A DNA stretch of 64,000 nucleotides from Lachnospiraceae bacterium (lineage in GTDB: Bacteria > Bacillota > Clostridia > Lachnospirales > Lachnospiraceae): assembly GCA_022483465.1 (NCBI GenBank), contig JAKVNF010000001.1, forward strand, positions 620,001 through 684,000, read 5' to 3'. The translations under genes and the position numbers were made by a program. Shown here piece after piece: positions 1 through 8,971 of this stretch (positions are counted from its first letter, which is position 1; each line of letters begins with the position of its first letter). The notes beneath the pieces are model-generated. The model did no database searches, was not told where the DNA came from, and worked only from the letters and a program-made list of their open reading frames with translations.

Positions 1-903
1 GGTTCCCATATTCTCCGAGACCTTTGCCATCCCGCCCGCGTAGGCAAAAAACGCCTCGTCCACCTGCGGGATCGCGGCAAGGTCGATGACAGAGAGCGTC
101 GCCTGGTCCGCGACGTCCCACGATTCACACTTTGCAAGGAAGCTGTCGCAGATGACCTGCCCGAGGGAGGCTGCAGAGAGGTCCGAATTTTCTGCAAGGG
201 CCGAGAGAAGTGCCGTGTAATCCCAGCCGTAGCCGGGCTCTGTCTCCTCCGAGGCGACGAGGACTTCCCCCGCATCCTGCAGGGCAACGGCAGTCTCAAG
301 ACTCCCCATGAGGCAGGCGTCAAAGCCGATGAGGTCAAAGGTGACCGGCGCCTCAGAAAAGGCTTCCGTCAGCTCCTCCCTGGTCAGCGGGTCCCAGTCG
401 TAGCGCTTGTCGTAGCAGACGCCCTCGGCGTTTGCGCCGCCGTGGTCCCAGAGGATAACGGCGGTCTGCTCTGCAGGGTAGGTTTCTGCGCCCCAGGTGA
501 GAAAGTCCGCCAGCGTGTCCGCCTCCCCCATGGAGGCCGAGGGGAGCTCGTCCTGTAACACCAGCTCCCCGTCCTGAAGGGCAAAGCGCTGCAGCACGGA
601 GGGGTCGATGTCATCCCGCTCCCAGGAATCGGCGCCGCCAGTCTCGATGACGACGTTGACCTTGTCCGAAGCCGGGGCATCGCACATCTCCTCGAGATTC
701 CAGGAGGCCATCCCGTCCTCGGACTCGAGGTCCGAGCCGCAGAGGTAGACCAGGACAGTCCAAGTGCCGGTGCTCTCCTCTTCCGAAGCCGTCGCCTGCG
801 CCCGCTCTGTCACCGCTTTGTTCCCCTCCTCATCGCCGCAGGCGCTCACAAGAAGCGAAAGGGCAAGGAGGGACAGCAGGATTTTTGCCGCGCGCCCTCT
901 CAT
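1..903 (-). CDS. Clostripain-like (peptidase C11) lipoprotein, 3' end outside window
   Basis: Predicted surface-anchored cysteine peptidase of the clostripain family. The N-terminus is a lipoprotein signal with lipobox LLVSAC. The catalytic dyad is visible as His154 in LWDHGG and Cys197 in FDACLMG, both typical of C11 proteases. The start codon overlaps the stop of the upstream gene (ATGA), so the two are translationally coupled. The gene runs off the left edge, so about 300 residues are seen and the C-terminal half cannot be assessed. Family members cleave after Arg/Lys; the substrate here is unknown. Confidence 0.85.
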   Translation of the reverse strand, partial: MRGRAAKILLSLLALSLLVSACGDEEGNKAVTERAQATASEEESTGTWTVLVYLCGSDLESEDGMASWNLEEMCDAPASDKVNVVIETGGADSWERDDIDPSVLQRFALQDGELVLQDELPSASMGEADTLADFLTWGAETYPAEQTAVILWDHGGANAEGVCYDKRYDWDPLTREELTEAFSEAPVTFDLIGFDACLMGSLETAVALQDAGEVLVASEETEPGYGWDYTALLSALAENSDLSAASLGQVICDSFLAKCESWDVADQATLSVIDLAAIPQVDEAFFAYAGGMAKVSENMGT

Positions 904-1178
904 ATCTTCTCCTCCCGGTTTTTGCGGATCTCCTCTTCGATCTCCCGGTCCTGCTTGGCCAGGGTCTTTTTGTCGTGCCGGACAAGCAGAAAGAGAAACA
1001 GCGCGTTCAGGGCAATGAGGAACATTCCCCCTTCCGGGGCCCCGGTAAAGAGCATCCAAGCGCCCAGCGCCGCCATGATGCCGAAAAAGACGTACAGGAT
1101 CATCCGCAGCCGGGTGACCCAGTTGCCCATCAGTATCTTCAGGCCTCTTCCCAAAAGTTTCATCATGTGCCCCTCCAT
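900..1178 (-). CDS. Small two-helix membrane protein, unknown function
   Basis: A 92-residue protein with two hydrophobic segments (about residues 26-45 and 51-67) followed by a charged, Lys/Glu-rich C-terminal tail, suggesting a membrane hairpin with a cytoplasmic tail. It lies just upstream of and overlaps the C11 protease gene by four bases, so it is probably made together with it. The start is uncertain: Met1 or the Met-Met pair at residues 5-6. I recognise no family. Confidence 0.6.
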   Translation of the reverse strand: MEGHMMKLLGRGLKILMGNWVTRLRMILYVFFGIMAALGAWMLFTGAPEGGMFLIALNALFLFLLVRHDKKTLAKQDREIEEEIRKNREEKI

Positions 1179-1282
1179 CCTTGATCATAAACGTTTCCAA
1201 TATGATTCTGCCAGCAGAGATTGACCCCCGGGTGCGGAAAAATGACCGTTTCGGACACAACCGGTACTTGACACGCCCCCTT

Positions 1283-1332
1283 TTTCATGTTTTCCCATGA
1301 AAAAGGGGCAGGACCCGTCGGATCCTGCCCCT
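1283..1332 (-). terminator. Intrinsic terminator downstream of lemA
   Basis: Read on the minus strand, the stem GGGGCAGGA / TCCTGCCCC (1305-1313 with 1323-1331) is followed by TTTTT. A second overlapping stem (1275-1289 with 1296-1309) uses the same GGGGC block, so the two hairpins are mutually exclusive. It separates lemA from the two-gene C11 protease unit. Confidence 0.8.
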
Positions 1333-1370
1333 CTTGTATTCTTATGCTGTGCGTAGGGCGCCGCTCCGCT

Positions 1371-1922
1371 TCAGATCACGGCCCGCATGGGCTCCCGCAC
1401 TTCCCGCTCCGGCACCTCGTAGAGGGCGGCCTTGCGGAAGCCGAACAGCTTTGCCGCGAGGTTCGACGGGAAGGTCTGCACCGCGTCGTTGTAGAGGCGC
1501 ACGCACCCGTTGTAGTAGCGCCGCGCGTTGGCGATGTCCTCCTCCACCTGCACCAGCTCCTCCTCGAGACTTTGATAGTTCTGGCTTGCCTGCAGTTCGG
1601 GGTAATGCTCCGCCAGGGCAATGAGGTGGGAAAGGCTCTGCCCGAGGGAGGCGTTGCTGCGGATCACCTCGGCCGGATCCTTGGAGGTCAGGGCAAGATT
1701 CCGCTCGCGCACGATCTTCTCCAGGATCGCCCGCTCATGGAAGGCGCAGCCCCGCACCGCGTTCAAGAGGTTGGGGACGAGGTCGTAGCGCTTGTGCAGG
1801 CAGCGGTCCATCGTGGAGAACGCCTCGTCCACCTGGTTTTTGCGCCGCACCAGGCAGTTGAAGATGGCAGCCAGTGCCAGGAGCACCAGGGCAATAACGG
1901 CTGCCAGGATCCATAACATCAT
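1371..1922 (-). CDS. lemA: LemA family membrane protein
   Basis: 183 residues: an N-terminal transmembrane segment (about 3-25) and a long helical domain with the LemA signatures RRKNQVDEAFSTMD, RYDLVPNLL and the C-terminal YN..VQTFPSN block. Length matches the family. Family members are membrane-anchored with a coiled-coil domain outside or along the membrane; their role is poorly defined. The gene ends in a clear terminator and follows the LytTR regulator at short distance, so they may share a transcript. Confidence 0.9.
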   Translation of the reverse strand: MMLWILAAVIALVLLALAAIFNCLVRRKNQVDEAFSTMDRCLHKRYDLVPNLLNAVRGCAFHERAILEKIVRERNLALTSKDPAEVIRSNASLGQSLSHLIALAEHYPELQASQNYQSLEEELVQVEEDIANARRYYNGCVRLYNDAVQTFPSNLAAKLFGFRKAALYEVPEREVREPMRAVI

Positions 1923-1945
1923 AACTTCCTCCTTCTGCCGCGCCC

Positions 1946-2680
1946 TCAGGGCGCGGTACTGTGCTCTCCCTGGGCGATCCCGAAGAGGGCCTCCTCATAG
2001 GCCCGCTTGGCCGCCCAAAACCTGCGCCGTGCGATGTAGGCCTGCTCCCTGCCCTGCAGGACAAAGACCATCAGCTCCCGGTCGATCCCCGTGACATAGA
2101 AGAGGTTGACCAGGTAGCTCTTGTGGCAGCGGAAGAACCCGGGGAGGGAGAGCGATTTCTCGATCTTCGTCAGGTTTCCGGGACCGGTCAGGACGCCGCC
2201 CCCCGCAAGGAAGACCCGGACGCTTCGCCCGTGCTGCTCCATCATCGTGATCTGATCATAGGGGATCCGGACCGGCTCCCCCTGCTGCCGCAGTTCCAGG
2301 TGCGGGAGCGACTCCTTCTTTCGCAGCTCCTCCCGCAAAAGCTCCTCCACGTCTTCTCTCACCGCCGGCTTTTCGAGGTAGCGGACCGCATGCATCCGAT
2401 AGCTCTCCAGGGCAAAGTCCCGGCTGGTGGTCACGATGCAGACGTCCACGTTGGGATCCGACTGCCGGATCCGCTCGAGCGCCTCGATCCCGGTGATGCC
2501 GGTCATGTAGATGTCAAGAAATAAAAGGTCAAACCTGCCCGGACGGAATGCGGCGAGGAGCTCCTCGCCGCTCTCCCCGGAGACGAGGGAGACCGGGATC
2601 CCGCTCTTTGTGATCATCTCCACAAGGCCAAGGCGCTCCCTGGCATTGTCCTCATATACCCCGATGCGAAGCTGTTCCAT
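1946..2680 (-). CDS. LytTR-type response regulator
   Basis: 244 residues from the ATG at 2680, chosen because AAAGGAG lies nine bases upstream; a longer reading frame upstream has no such site. The receiver domain has acidic residues E10/D11, phospho-acceptor Asp56 in LLFLDIYM, Thr84 and Lys104. The C-terminal LytTR domain (about 130-235) carries the conserved FFRCHKSYLVNL stretch that binds DNA. No sensor kinase is adjacent. Regulators of this class often control bacteriocin, virulence or cell-surface genes; the neighbouring LemA and C11 genes are plausible targets, by inference only. Confidence 0.9.
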   Translation of the reverse strand: MEQLRIGVYEDNARERLGLVEMITKSGIPVSLVSGESGEELLAAFRPGRFDLLFLDIYMTGITGIEALERIRQSDPNVDVCIVTTSRDFALESYRMHAVRYLEKPAVREDVEELLREELRKKESLPHLELRQQGEPVRIPYDQITMMEQHGRSVRVFLAGGGVLTGPGNLTKIEKSLSLPGFFRCHKSYLVNLFYVTGIDRELMVFVLQGREQAYIARRRFWAAKRAYEEALFGIAQGEHSTAP

Positions 2681-2795
2681 CCTGCAACCACTCCTTTCGC
2701 ATCTATTATGGTAACGGACGGGGGTGCCCGCGGCGGAACTGAAAAACAAGGGCCGGTGGCATATTCGGGTCTTGACTTTTTGGAGATTCTCCAGC

Positions 2796-2822
2796 ACAAA
2801 AAATGCGCCCCGAGAGGCGCAG
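2796..2822 (-). terminator. Terminator after the MATE gene remnant
   Basis: Minus-strand stem GCGCC / GGCGC (2805-2809 with 2816-2820) followed by a T run, just past the MATE stop codon. Confidence 0.7.
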
Positions 2823-2837
2823 GTATTTTATAGGAAC

Positions 2838-3812
2838 TTACGGTTTTCCAGCCATCCCGGCGACGGTCTTTCGGTAGAGCCGCCTTGTCAAAAGGACTGC
2901 CACAAGGCAGGCCGTCCACTCCCCGAGGGGGGTGGAGAGCCAAACGATAGACGCCGCTCCGGGAAGCATCGCAAGGGCTGCCGCCGTGGGGAGCGGAACC
3001 AGGATCAGCCGAACGAGGGAGATGAGAAGGGAGTTCTTCCCGTTCCCGAGGGCCTGGCAGACCCCCTGCAGGATCAGGTTGACGCCTGCTGCTGGAAACC
3101 CCAAGACGATGATCCGAAGAGCCATCCTGCAAAGATCCAGCGTCGTCTCCGACACCGCAAACAGGGAGACGATGGCGTTCGTCCGGAGGGATAACAGCAG
3201 CATTCCCGCCAGCATGATCGCGCTCACGTGGAAGAGAGCCCAGCGGATCGCCCGGGATATCCGCTCCTTGTGCTCCGCCCCGTAGTTGAAAGAGCGGATC
3301 GGGATCGAGGCGTTGTTCCGGCCGTAGGCCGGCACGAAGATGAAGTTCTGGAGTTTGTAGTAGACGCCGTAGGCGGTCACCGACGCCTCTTTGATGCCGC
3401 CGAGGATCCGATTCATACCGTAGGACATCACCTGCACCAGGATCTGCATCGCGATGGCGGGCACCGCGATCCGGAAGAGGTCCGAGAGGAGTCGCTTTTG
3501 CGGCACCGGATCGGCCCTGCGGATTGCGAGGATCCGGCGCTTTCCGACATAGTAGGTGCCGATCCAGAGGAGGGATACGAACTGGCCGACGACAGTCGCC
3601 AGGGCAGCACCCCGCACGCCCATCGCGGGAAAGCCGATCCACCCGCAGATGAGGACCGGGTCCAGGACGATGTTGGTGAGGGCGCCCGCGGACTGGGCGA
3701 GCATCGTGACCTTCGTGCGCCCGGTGGCGATGGTCGCCTTTTCAAGGCACATGTAGCCCAAAGTTCCCAGGGATCCCACAGAGATGATCCGCACGTAGAT
3801 GGCCCCAAGCTC
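2838..3812 (-). pseudogene. MATE family multidrug/Na+ efflux transporter, N-terminus deleted
   Basis: About 325 residues align with the last two thirds of a MATE transporter (usual length about 450): multiple hydrophobic helices and conserved blocks such as NIVLDPVLI and ALGNGKNSLL. The first three to four helices are missing. Upstream of residues ELGAIYVRI the reading frame is not MATE sequence but an out-of-frame reading of a short-chain dehydrogenase gene. A deletion has therefore joined the two genes; the product is unlikely to transport. Confidence 0.8.
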
Positions 3813-3969
3813 TGATTTCTTCCACAAGGCGCGCAAGCTTTTCCTTCCTTCTTGCCGCAAGCACCACCTGATTTCCCTGCTCTGCCAGGACCTTTGCCGC
3901 TGCGCTTCCGATGCCGCTCGATGCCCCGGTGATTACCACCACTTTGCTGATGTTTTTGCCTCCTGCCAT
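3800..3969 (-). pseudogene. Short-chain dehydrogenase (SDR) N-terminal remnant
   Basis: The frame starting at 3969 reads a Rossmann start with [12 protein letters not shown] (TGxxxGxG cofactor motif), then helix and strand up to VEEIRAWG, and then switches to MATE sequence in another frame near 3800-3812. Only about 55 of the usual 250 residues remain; the Ser-Tyr-Lys catalytic residues are lost. It lies divergent from the TetR gene, an arrangement common for TetR-regulated oxidoreductases. Confidence 0.75.
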
Positions 3970-4144
3970 GGTCCGCTCCCTTGCGCCGGGAGCGGTTTTC
4001 TGTCTTCGATGCAGGGAGCATAACATTGACGTTGACTTTAAGATCAAGCTTATTTTGCAGGGACTCTGTGCGCCTTTTTGGAGCTGCGGTATACTCCATG
4101 ATTATGGACCCCTTGCGGGACCCATGGCAGAAAGGATCCCAATC

Positions 4145-4477
4145 ATGCACAGACAGCCGCAGATCCAGGAGCGGACAAAGGAGAACCTGGCGGAGGCTCT
4201 GTTCCAGCTCTACGAAACCAAACCGCTGTACCGAATCTCCATCCGGGAGCTCACCGAGCGCGCCGGCTACCACCGCTCGACCTTCTACCTGTATTTCCGA
4301 AACATCGATGAACTGCTCCACTTCGCGGAAGACCATCTGATTCAGGAGATCCTCGCCTATCTGAACAGCCTCTCTTCGGGGAGCGGAAGGGAGGTCTACT
4401 TTGCCGGCGACTGTGAGAAGCCAAGAAAGATCTTCGATGCCGTGCACGCCAGTTTTGCCGTGACACGGACGATCTGA
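4145..4477 (+). CDS. TetR family regulator, probably truncated by frameshift
   Basis: The N-terminal helix-turn-helix of a TetR repressor is clear: TKENLAEALFQLYETKPL, then SIRELTERAGYHRSTFYLYF. Start 4145 is chosen for the AAAGGA site eight bases upstream. Only 110 residues are read before a stop at 4475-4477; the family is about 190. The -1 frame continues past the stop as a charged helix and crosses the IS4 insertion point at 4496, so both a frameshift and the IS probably disable it. It is divergent from the SDR remnant, its likely former target. Confidence 0.7.
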   Translation: MHRQPQIQERTKENLAEALFQLYETKPLYRISIRELTERAGYHRSTFYLYFRNIDELLHFAEDHLIQEILAYLNSLSSGSGREVYFAGDCEKPRKIFDAVHASFAVTRTI

Positions 4478-4495
4478 AAAGATATAAAAATATAA

Positions 4496-6144
4496 CTCAA
4501 ACTTCCCACTTGAAAAATGTTGTAACAGCCGATGGTTTCTTGCTCAACAGGTGATTTTTTGAAACTTGACAGCATTATGCAACTTTATCGCTTGTTAGAA
4601 ACAAATTTAGGAAGTCGCGGAACAGGTTCTGTATAAACTCAGGCTGTGTCGAAAACCAGTTTGTCAGGTCGCTACGCATCTTTTCGGAGATCTGAATGGA
4701 GACATCACCTGTTCTGACCCCCTCGATCAGCATTGCAGCAAGACGGTCAATCGACTGCTTCAGGGAAATATCCTGAATGTCATCACAGCAGACGAAGAAC
4801 AGCTCACAGATGGTCTTGGGATCATTCTTCTTGCGACGGATATACTCGAGAATGAGAAATCGTGTGAGCACGAGTGCAGTTGTGCTGTCGGTTACGTCGT
4901 AGCTGAGTCCTTGAAACTCCTTGCCAAGCTTGAGAAAGGACTTGCATGCCCTGAAGCATACCTCGATGCCCCACCTGTAGCCATAGATTCTGACTACCTC
5001 ACTGTCGGGCAGAGTCACCGCAGTGGTCAGAAGGATGATGTACTCATCCTTCTTGTTGCGATTGCGGACAAAGACCAGCTTGACAGGAAGCTGCTGATAC
5101 TTCGTTTTGACAACAATGGACCCGAACAGGTTCCCCTGCGGGCAATGACGGATGGCAGTCTTCGCAAGGCCTTTCAGGTTATACAGCCTGCCTTTGTACC
5201 AATACTGCTGCTTGGTATCTTTGAGCATGCCGATCACCTCAAGGCCGAGGTTCTTGATGTTGCAGATGAACGGTTCTGTCGTGAACCAGGTATCCATGAG
5301 CACGTATTCGGCTTTGATATCAGCGTCAATGGCGAAGCGAAGCAACTGAAGTGCAATCACGGGCTTTTGCGTAATTGCATCCACCCGTCTCTTGTACGCG
5401 TTGGTGTTATGACGCAGGTGCTTGTCGTATACGTCGCAGATGCGGCTCTTAGCCTTGGCCGAAGCAAGCATGATGTACTGGACCGGAAGGAAGCTGTATC
5501 CATCGGTCCACCCAAGAAGAAGGAGATTAAATCCCCTCTCGGTTCTGTGGATCACGTGATTGTAGACATTGGAGAGCAGCTCCACCTTTTTGGAACGGTT
5601 ACGGGCGATGACAGAGTCATCGAGCACGAAGCATCGTGCCCTGTTCTCGCGGGTAAGAGTAGTGAAATAGGCGGCAATCCTGGCGGAGAGGAGCAGGATG
5701 AACTTTCTCCAGTTGTAGCGTCCTTCATTCAGGAAGCGGTAGTAGGTGTTATCGTCATAGGCAGTATCCTTCTTCTTGGAGTTGAGGAAGTGATACAGGT
5801 TGCACTTCTGGAACACGAGGATTACAAGAAACTGAAAGAGCTCATATGCAGAGGCACCCTTCGCCTTGGTGATATTGGAGGCCTTCAGGAGAGCGCTTAC
5901 GCCAAGCTCTTTCATGGCGTTTCCAAACGCACATTCGTCCTCGAAATTAGCAGTTGCAATTGGCTTGTTTTGATGTATACTCATTGTGAGCACCTGTACT
6001 TTCTTTTGATTGTGGATGATCTTATTATAGAAGGCACAGAGTGCTTTTTCAATTGTCAAGAAGCCGAAAAACTCATAGTAAAAAGCTCGGTTTTGGGCGT
6101 ATTTTCAACGTTTTTCGAGGGTCGGACCAAGTGGGAAGTTTGAG
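4496..6144 (-). mobile_element. IS4-family element, copy 1
   Basis: 1649 bp bounded by inverted repeats CTCAAACTTCCCACTTG and its complement, flanked by a 7-bp target duplication AATATAA (4489-4495 and 6145-6151). A copy of the same length lies at 46924-48572; I count about six base differences, so both moved recently. Confidence 0.95.
4575..6059 (-). CDS. IS4-family transposase (copy 1)
   Basis: 494-residue DDE transposase. Catalytic Asp residues lie in FVLDDSV and YVLMDTW, and the Y-x2-R-x3-E-x6-K signature of the family is present as YGYRWGIEVCFRACK. An internal ATG at 5984 is an alternative start; in copy 2 this codon is GTG, which favours the upstream start or tolerance of both. A 410-codon open frame on the opposite strand is a shadow of this gene. 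Confidence 0.95.
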   Translation of the reverse strand: MTIEKALCAFYNKIIHNQKKVQVLTMSIHQNKPIATANFEDECAFGNAMKELGVSALLKASNITKAKGASAYELFQFLVILVFQKCNLYHFLNSKKKDTAYDDNTYYRFLNEGRYNWRKFILLLSARIAAYFTTLTRENRARCFVLDDSVIARNRSKKVELLSNVYNHVIHRTERGFNLLLLGWTDGYSFLPVQYIMLASAKAKSRICDVYDKHLRHNTNAYKRRVDAITQKPVIALQLLRFAIDADIKAEYVLMDTWFTTEPFICNIKNLGLEVIGMLKDTKQQYWYKGRLYNLKGLAKTAIRHCPQGNLFGSIVVKTKYQQLPVKLVFVRNRNKKDEYIILLTTAVTLPDSEVVRIYGYRWGIEVCFRACKSFLKLGKEFQGLSYDVTDSTTALVLTRFLILEYIRRKKNDPKTICELFFVCCDDIQDISLKQSIDRLAAMLIEGVRTGDVSIQISEKMRSDLTNWFSTQPEFIQNLFRDFLNLFLTSDKVA

Positions 6145-6160
6145 AATATAAGTGCCACTG

Positions 6161-6198
6161 CAGGGCGGTACCGCATGTGCGGTGCCGCCCTGTTTCGG
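6161..6198 (+). terminator. Terminator, formerly downstream of the TetR gene
   Basis: A 14-bp stem with one mismatch (6161-6174 with 6179-6192) and a 4-base loop followed by TTT. It lies just outside the IS4 copy and would originally have followed the TetR gene. Confidence 0.6.
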
Positions 6199-6660
6199 CC
6201 AGTGCCGATGATACGCTCAGACCGCAGTGAAAAGGGTCCTTTCATGTTTTGGATGGCTTTCTCTGGAGAAGGCGGTGCTGCCTGGCCTGGGCGATGAGCT
6301 GCCTTCCTGGTTCATCCAGGTGATCAGACCTACTGGCTGGTGCTAACGGTGACTGCTGTGAAGCCGGATTCGACGGGCTGATCATAGTCTGACCGTCCAG
6401 TCCGCATGATGAAAATGTGTTGAAGGCGCATCTCCAAGTACTTACAATGGTCTCATAAGACGGTTACCCAAGGCGGCGCAGTCCGGTGAAAGAAGGATCT
6501 TTTCGGCGATCGGAGGCAGGGCCGCAGATCGAAAGGAATCGCTGTATTGCGCTTTCCCTGCACACTCGTGATAAGGGAAGCCAGATATCTGATACTTGAT
6601 GCAGGTGGTGGCAGTTGGCAGAGATGTCAGCTGCTGCGGGTTCAATCGGCAATCAGCCAG
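6199..6660. other. Non-coding stretch upstream of the hydrogenase
   Basis: About 460 bases with no convincing gene. Several GC-rich partial palindromes are visible but no recognised riboswitch or RNA gene. It should hold the hydrogenase promoter; no clear -35/-10 pair was identified. Confidence 0.4.
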
Positions 6661-6671
6661 AGGAGGTTACA

Positions 6672-8531
6672 ATGTCAATGCATTTGTCGCCAGAAATCCG
6701 GGTTCCCATCGATCCGGAGAATCCATCCATTGAACGGCATGAGGATCTCTGTATCCGCTGCGGAAAGTGTCGCGACGTATGTCGTGACGAGATATCCGTT
6801 CTGACCTATTACGACCTTGCGAAGACCGGGGATGTCCCGATCTGCATCCACTGCGGTCAGTGCGCGAATGTCTGTCCCGTGGATTCGATTACCGAGAAGA
6901 GTGAGGTCGAAGCGCTGAAGGCAGCGATTGCAGATCCGGAGAAGATCGTCATCGTATCCACCTCGCCTTCGGTCCGTGTTGCCCTCGGAGAGGGATTCGG
7001 CAATGCTCCCGGCACCTTTTCCGAGGGGAAAATGGTTGCTCTGCTCCGCAAGCTCGGCGTCGACATCGTGCTCGACACGGATTTTGCCGCAGACATGACC
7101 ATTGTCGAAGAGGCATCGGAGCTGCTCTCCCGTGTCACAAAGAAGAGCGCGCCGCTGCCGCAGTTTACCTCCTGCTGTCCGGCCTGGGTGAAATTTGCTG
7201 AGACCTACTATCCGGATCTTCTGCCGCACATCTCGTCGGCCAAGAGTCCCATCGGCATGCAGGGACCGACCATCAAGACCTGGTATGCGAAGAAACAGGG
7301 GATCGATCCGAAGAAGATCGTGAATGTGTGCCTGACCCCCTGCACGGCCAAGAAGTTTGAGATCCGCCGTGCAGAGATGAACGATTCCGCTTCCTACTGG
7401 AACGATCCGGACCTGCGGGACATGGATCTTTGCATTACCACCAGGGAGCTGATCGGCTGGGCAAAAGAAGCCGGCATCGATTACGCGAACCTCCCGGAAT
7501 CGGATTTTGACTCTCTGATGTCCGAAAAGAGCGGCGGCGGCGTGATATTCGGCGCGACCGGCGGCGTTATGGAAGCAGCTCTCCGCGCAGCATATGAATA
7601 CCTGAACGACCGGCCTGCCCCCAAAGAATTGCTGCAGCTCTCGGAGGTCCGGGGATATGAGGGAATCCGCACGGCAACCGTGAAGTTGACAGACGCTCTT
7701 TCGGTCCGTGTGGCAGTGATCTTCGGGACAGCGAACGTGCGCCGTTTCCTCGAGGAGCAGAAGCTGGACGATTTTGATTTCATCGAGGTCATGACGTGTC
7801 CCGGCGGCTGCATCGGCGGAGGCGGTCAGCCCAAGCACCTCGAAACACCGGACGAGGCCAGGAAGGAACGCATCGAGGGCCTTTACGCAAAGGATGCGGC
7901 GATGGACGAGAAGGTCAGCACCCGGAATCAGGAGCTGAACGACGTGTATGCGTCCTTCTACGGAAAGCCCTTGTCGGATCTTGCCGAGAAGCTCCTGCAC
8001 ACGTCCTACCACCCCAGAGAGCAGGACCTTGGTGAGAGCGCTGAGAACTACCGGAAGTTAAAGAAAAACCAAAACCCGGAGAGTGATTATGTCGAGGTCA
8101 CAAAGGCGGGGGAGAAGACCCGGAAGTGGAAGTGTCGGATCTGCGGATATATCTACGAAGGGGCAACGCCGCCGACAGAATGTCCCGTCTGCCATCAGGG
8201 TGCCGATGCCTTTGACAGAATGAAGACCTGGAAGTGCAAGCTCTGCGGCTATACCTGTGAGGGCGTAACGCCGCCGGACGAGTGTCCCGTCTGCCATCAG
8301 GGCGCCGATGCCTTCGAGGAAGTGAAGACCTGGAAATGTAAGATCTGCGGCTATATCTGTGAGAGCGTTACACCGCCGGACGAGTGTCCCGTTTGCCATC
8401 AGGGTGCCGATGCCTTCGAAGAAGTGAAGACCTGGAAATGTAAGATCTGCGGCTATATCTGTGAGGGCGTGACGCCGCCGCAGGAGTGTCCCGTCTGCCA
8501 TCAGGGTGCTGATGCCTTTGAAGAGATTTAA
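6672..8531 (+). CDS. [FeFe]-hydrogenase with four C-terminal rubredoxin-like repeats
   Basis: 619 residues from the ATG at 6672, five bases after AGGAGG. Order: two [4Fe-4S] ferredoxin motifs (CIRCGKCRDVC, CIHCGQCANVCP, about residues 27-68); the H-cluster domain with all three signatures, L1 TSCCPAW (about 165), L2 CLTPCTAKKFE (about 220) and L3 EVMTCPGGCIGGGGQP (about 372); then a linker and, from about 486, four tandem 34-residue units each with two Cys pairs (CxxCGY ... CPVCHQG). All metal ligands look intact, so it should reduce protons or oxidise H2 in the cytosol. The repeats resemble the C-terminal domain of rubrerythrin and would bind one iron each, possibly relaying electrons. The gene has no partner subunit nearby. 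Its stop codon lies inside the target duplication of the IS66 element. Confidence 0.95.
   Translation: MSMHLSPEIRVPIDPENPSIERHEDLCIRCGKCRDVCRDEISVLTYYDLAKTGDVPICIHCGQCANVCPVDSITEKSEVEALKAAIADPEKIVIVSTSPSVRVALGEGFGNAPGTFSEGKMVALLRKLGVDIVLDTDFAADMTIVEEASELLSRVTKKSAPLPQFTSCCPAWVKFAETYYPDLLPHISSAKSPIGMQGPTIKTWYAKKQGIDPKKIVNVCLTPCTAKKFEIRRAEMNDSASYWNDPDLRDMDLCITTRELIGWAKEAGIDYANLPESDFDSLMSEKSGGGVIFGATGGVMEAALRAAYEYLNDRPAPKELLQLSEVRGYEGIRTATVKLTDALSVRVAVIFGTANVRRFLEEQKLDDFDFIEVMTCPGGCIGGGGQPKHLETPDEARKERIEGLYAKDAAMDEKVSTRNQELNDVYASFYGKPLSDLAEKLLHTSYHPREQDLGESAENYRKLKKNQNPESDYVEVTKAGEKTRKWKCRICGYIYEGATPPTECPVCHQGADAFDRMKTWKCKLCGYTCEGVTPPDECPVCHQGADAFEEVKTWKCKICGYICESVTPPDECPVCHQGADAFEEVKTWKCKICGYICEGVTPPQECPVCHQGADAFEEI
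8122..8531 (+). repeat. Four tandem 102-bp units coding rubredoxin-like domains
   Basis: Four near-identical 102-bp units (starting near 8125, 8227, 8329 and 8431) each encode WKC-x2-CGY ... PPxECPVCHQGADAF. High DNA identity between units suggests recent expansion by unequal recombination or slippage. Confidence 0.9.
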
Positions 8532-8971
8532 GGTAAGCATAACAACCAGCGTACGCTGACGAAACCTGCGTGAGGCGTTATCATTAAGGGGGAGGGTTCC
8601 AGTTGAAACCGCAAATACTTCAGAGATTCGCGGTTGACAGTGGAGGTGAATCTCTTTGCAGATGTATTGCTTTCGGCCTACGCATCTCCTGGGAATGAAC
8701 TGCGCAGGTTCGGATCTGGACTGCAGGTACGTCGGTTGTGATGGGGCGTCTCCGTGTACCTGGATAGGTTGGGCATCCGGGTCCCAGTCTCCTGTCACCC
8801 TGAAGCGATGGATCCAGACACAAGAAAGTCCGGCATGGCGATTCCTCAGGTGGGAACAATACCATGCCGGACGGTCAATTCTGCAGTTTCACTTATGCGA
8901 CTGCAAGTGGCCGATGCCTGCCTGTTCGGCAGACGTCGGCTACTCGGGTTGTTCTGTTTGTCAGGAGGTTA

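Noticed and set aside
4911-6143. 410-codon open frame antisense to the IS4 transposase (also in copy 2)
   Set aside because: It is the mirror of a conserved DDE gene, has no family features and no ribosome site.
6199-6660. Possible riboswitch before the hydrogenase
   Set aside because: Some palindromes are present but no known aptamer consensus could be recognised.
6675-8012. 445-codon minus-strand open frame
   Set aside because: Shadow of the hydrogenase coding sequence.
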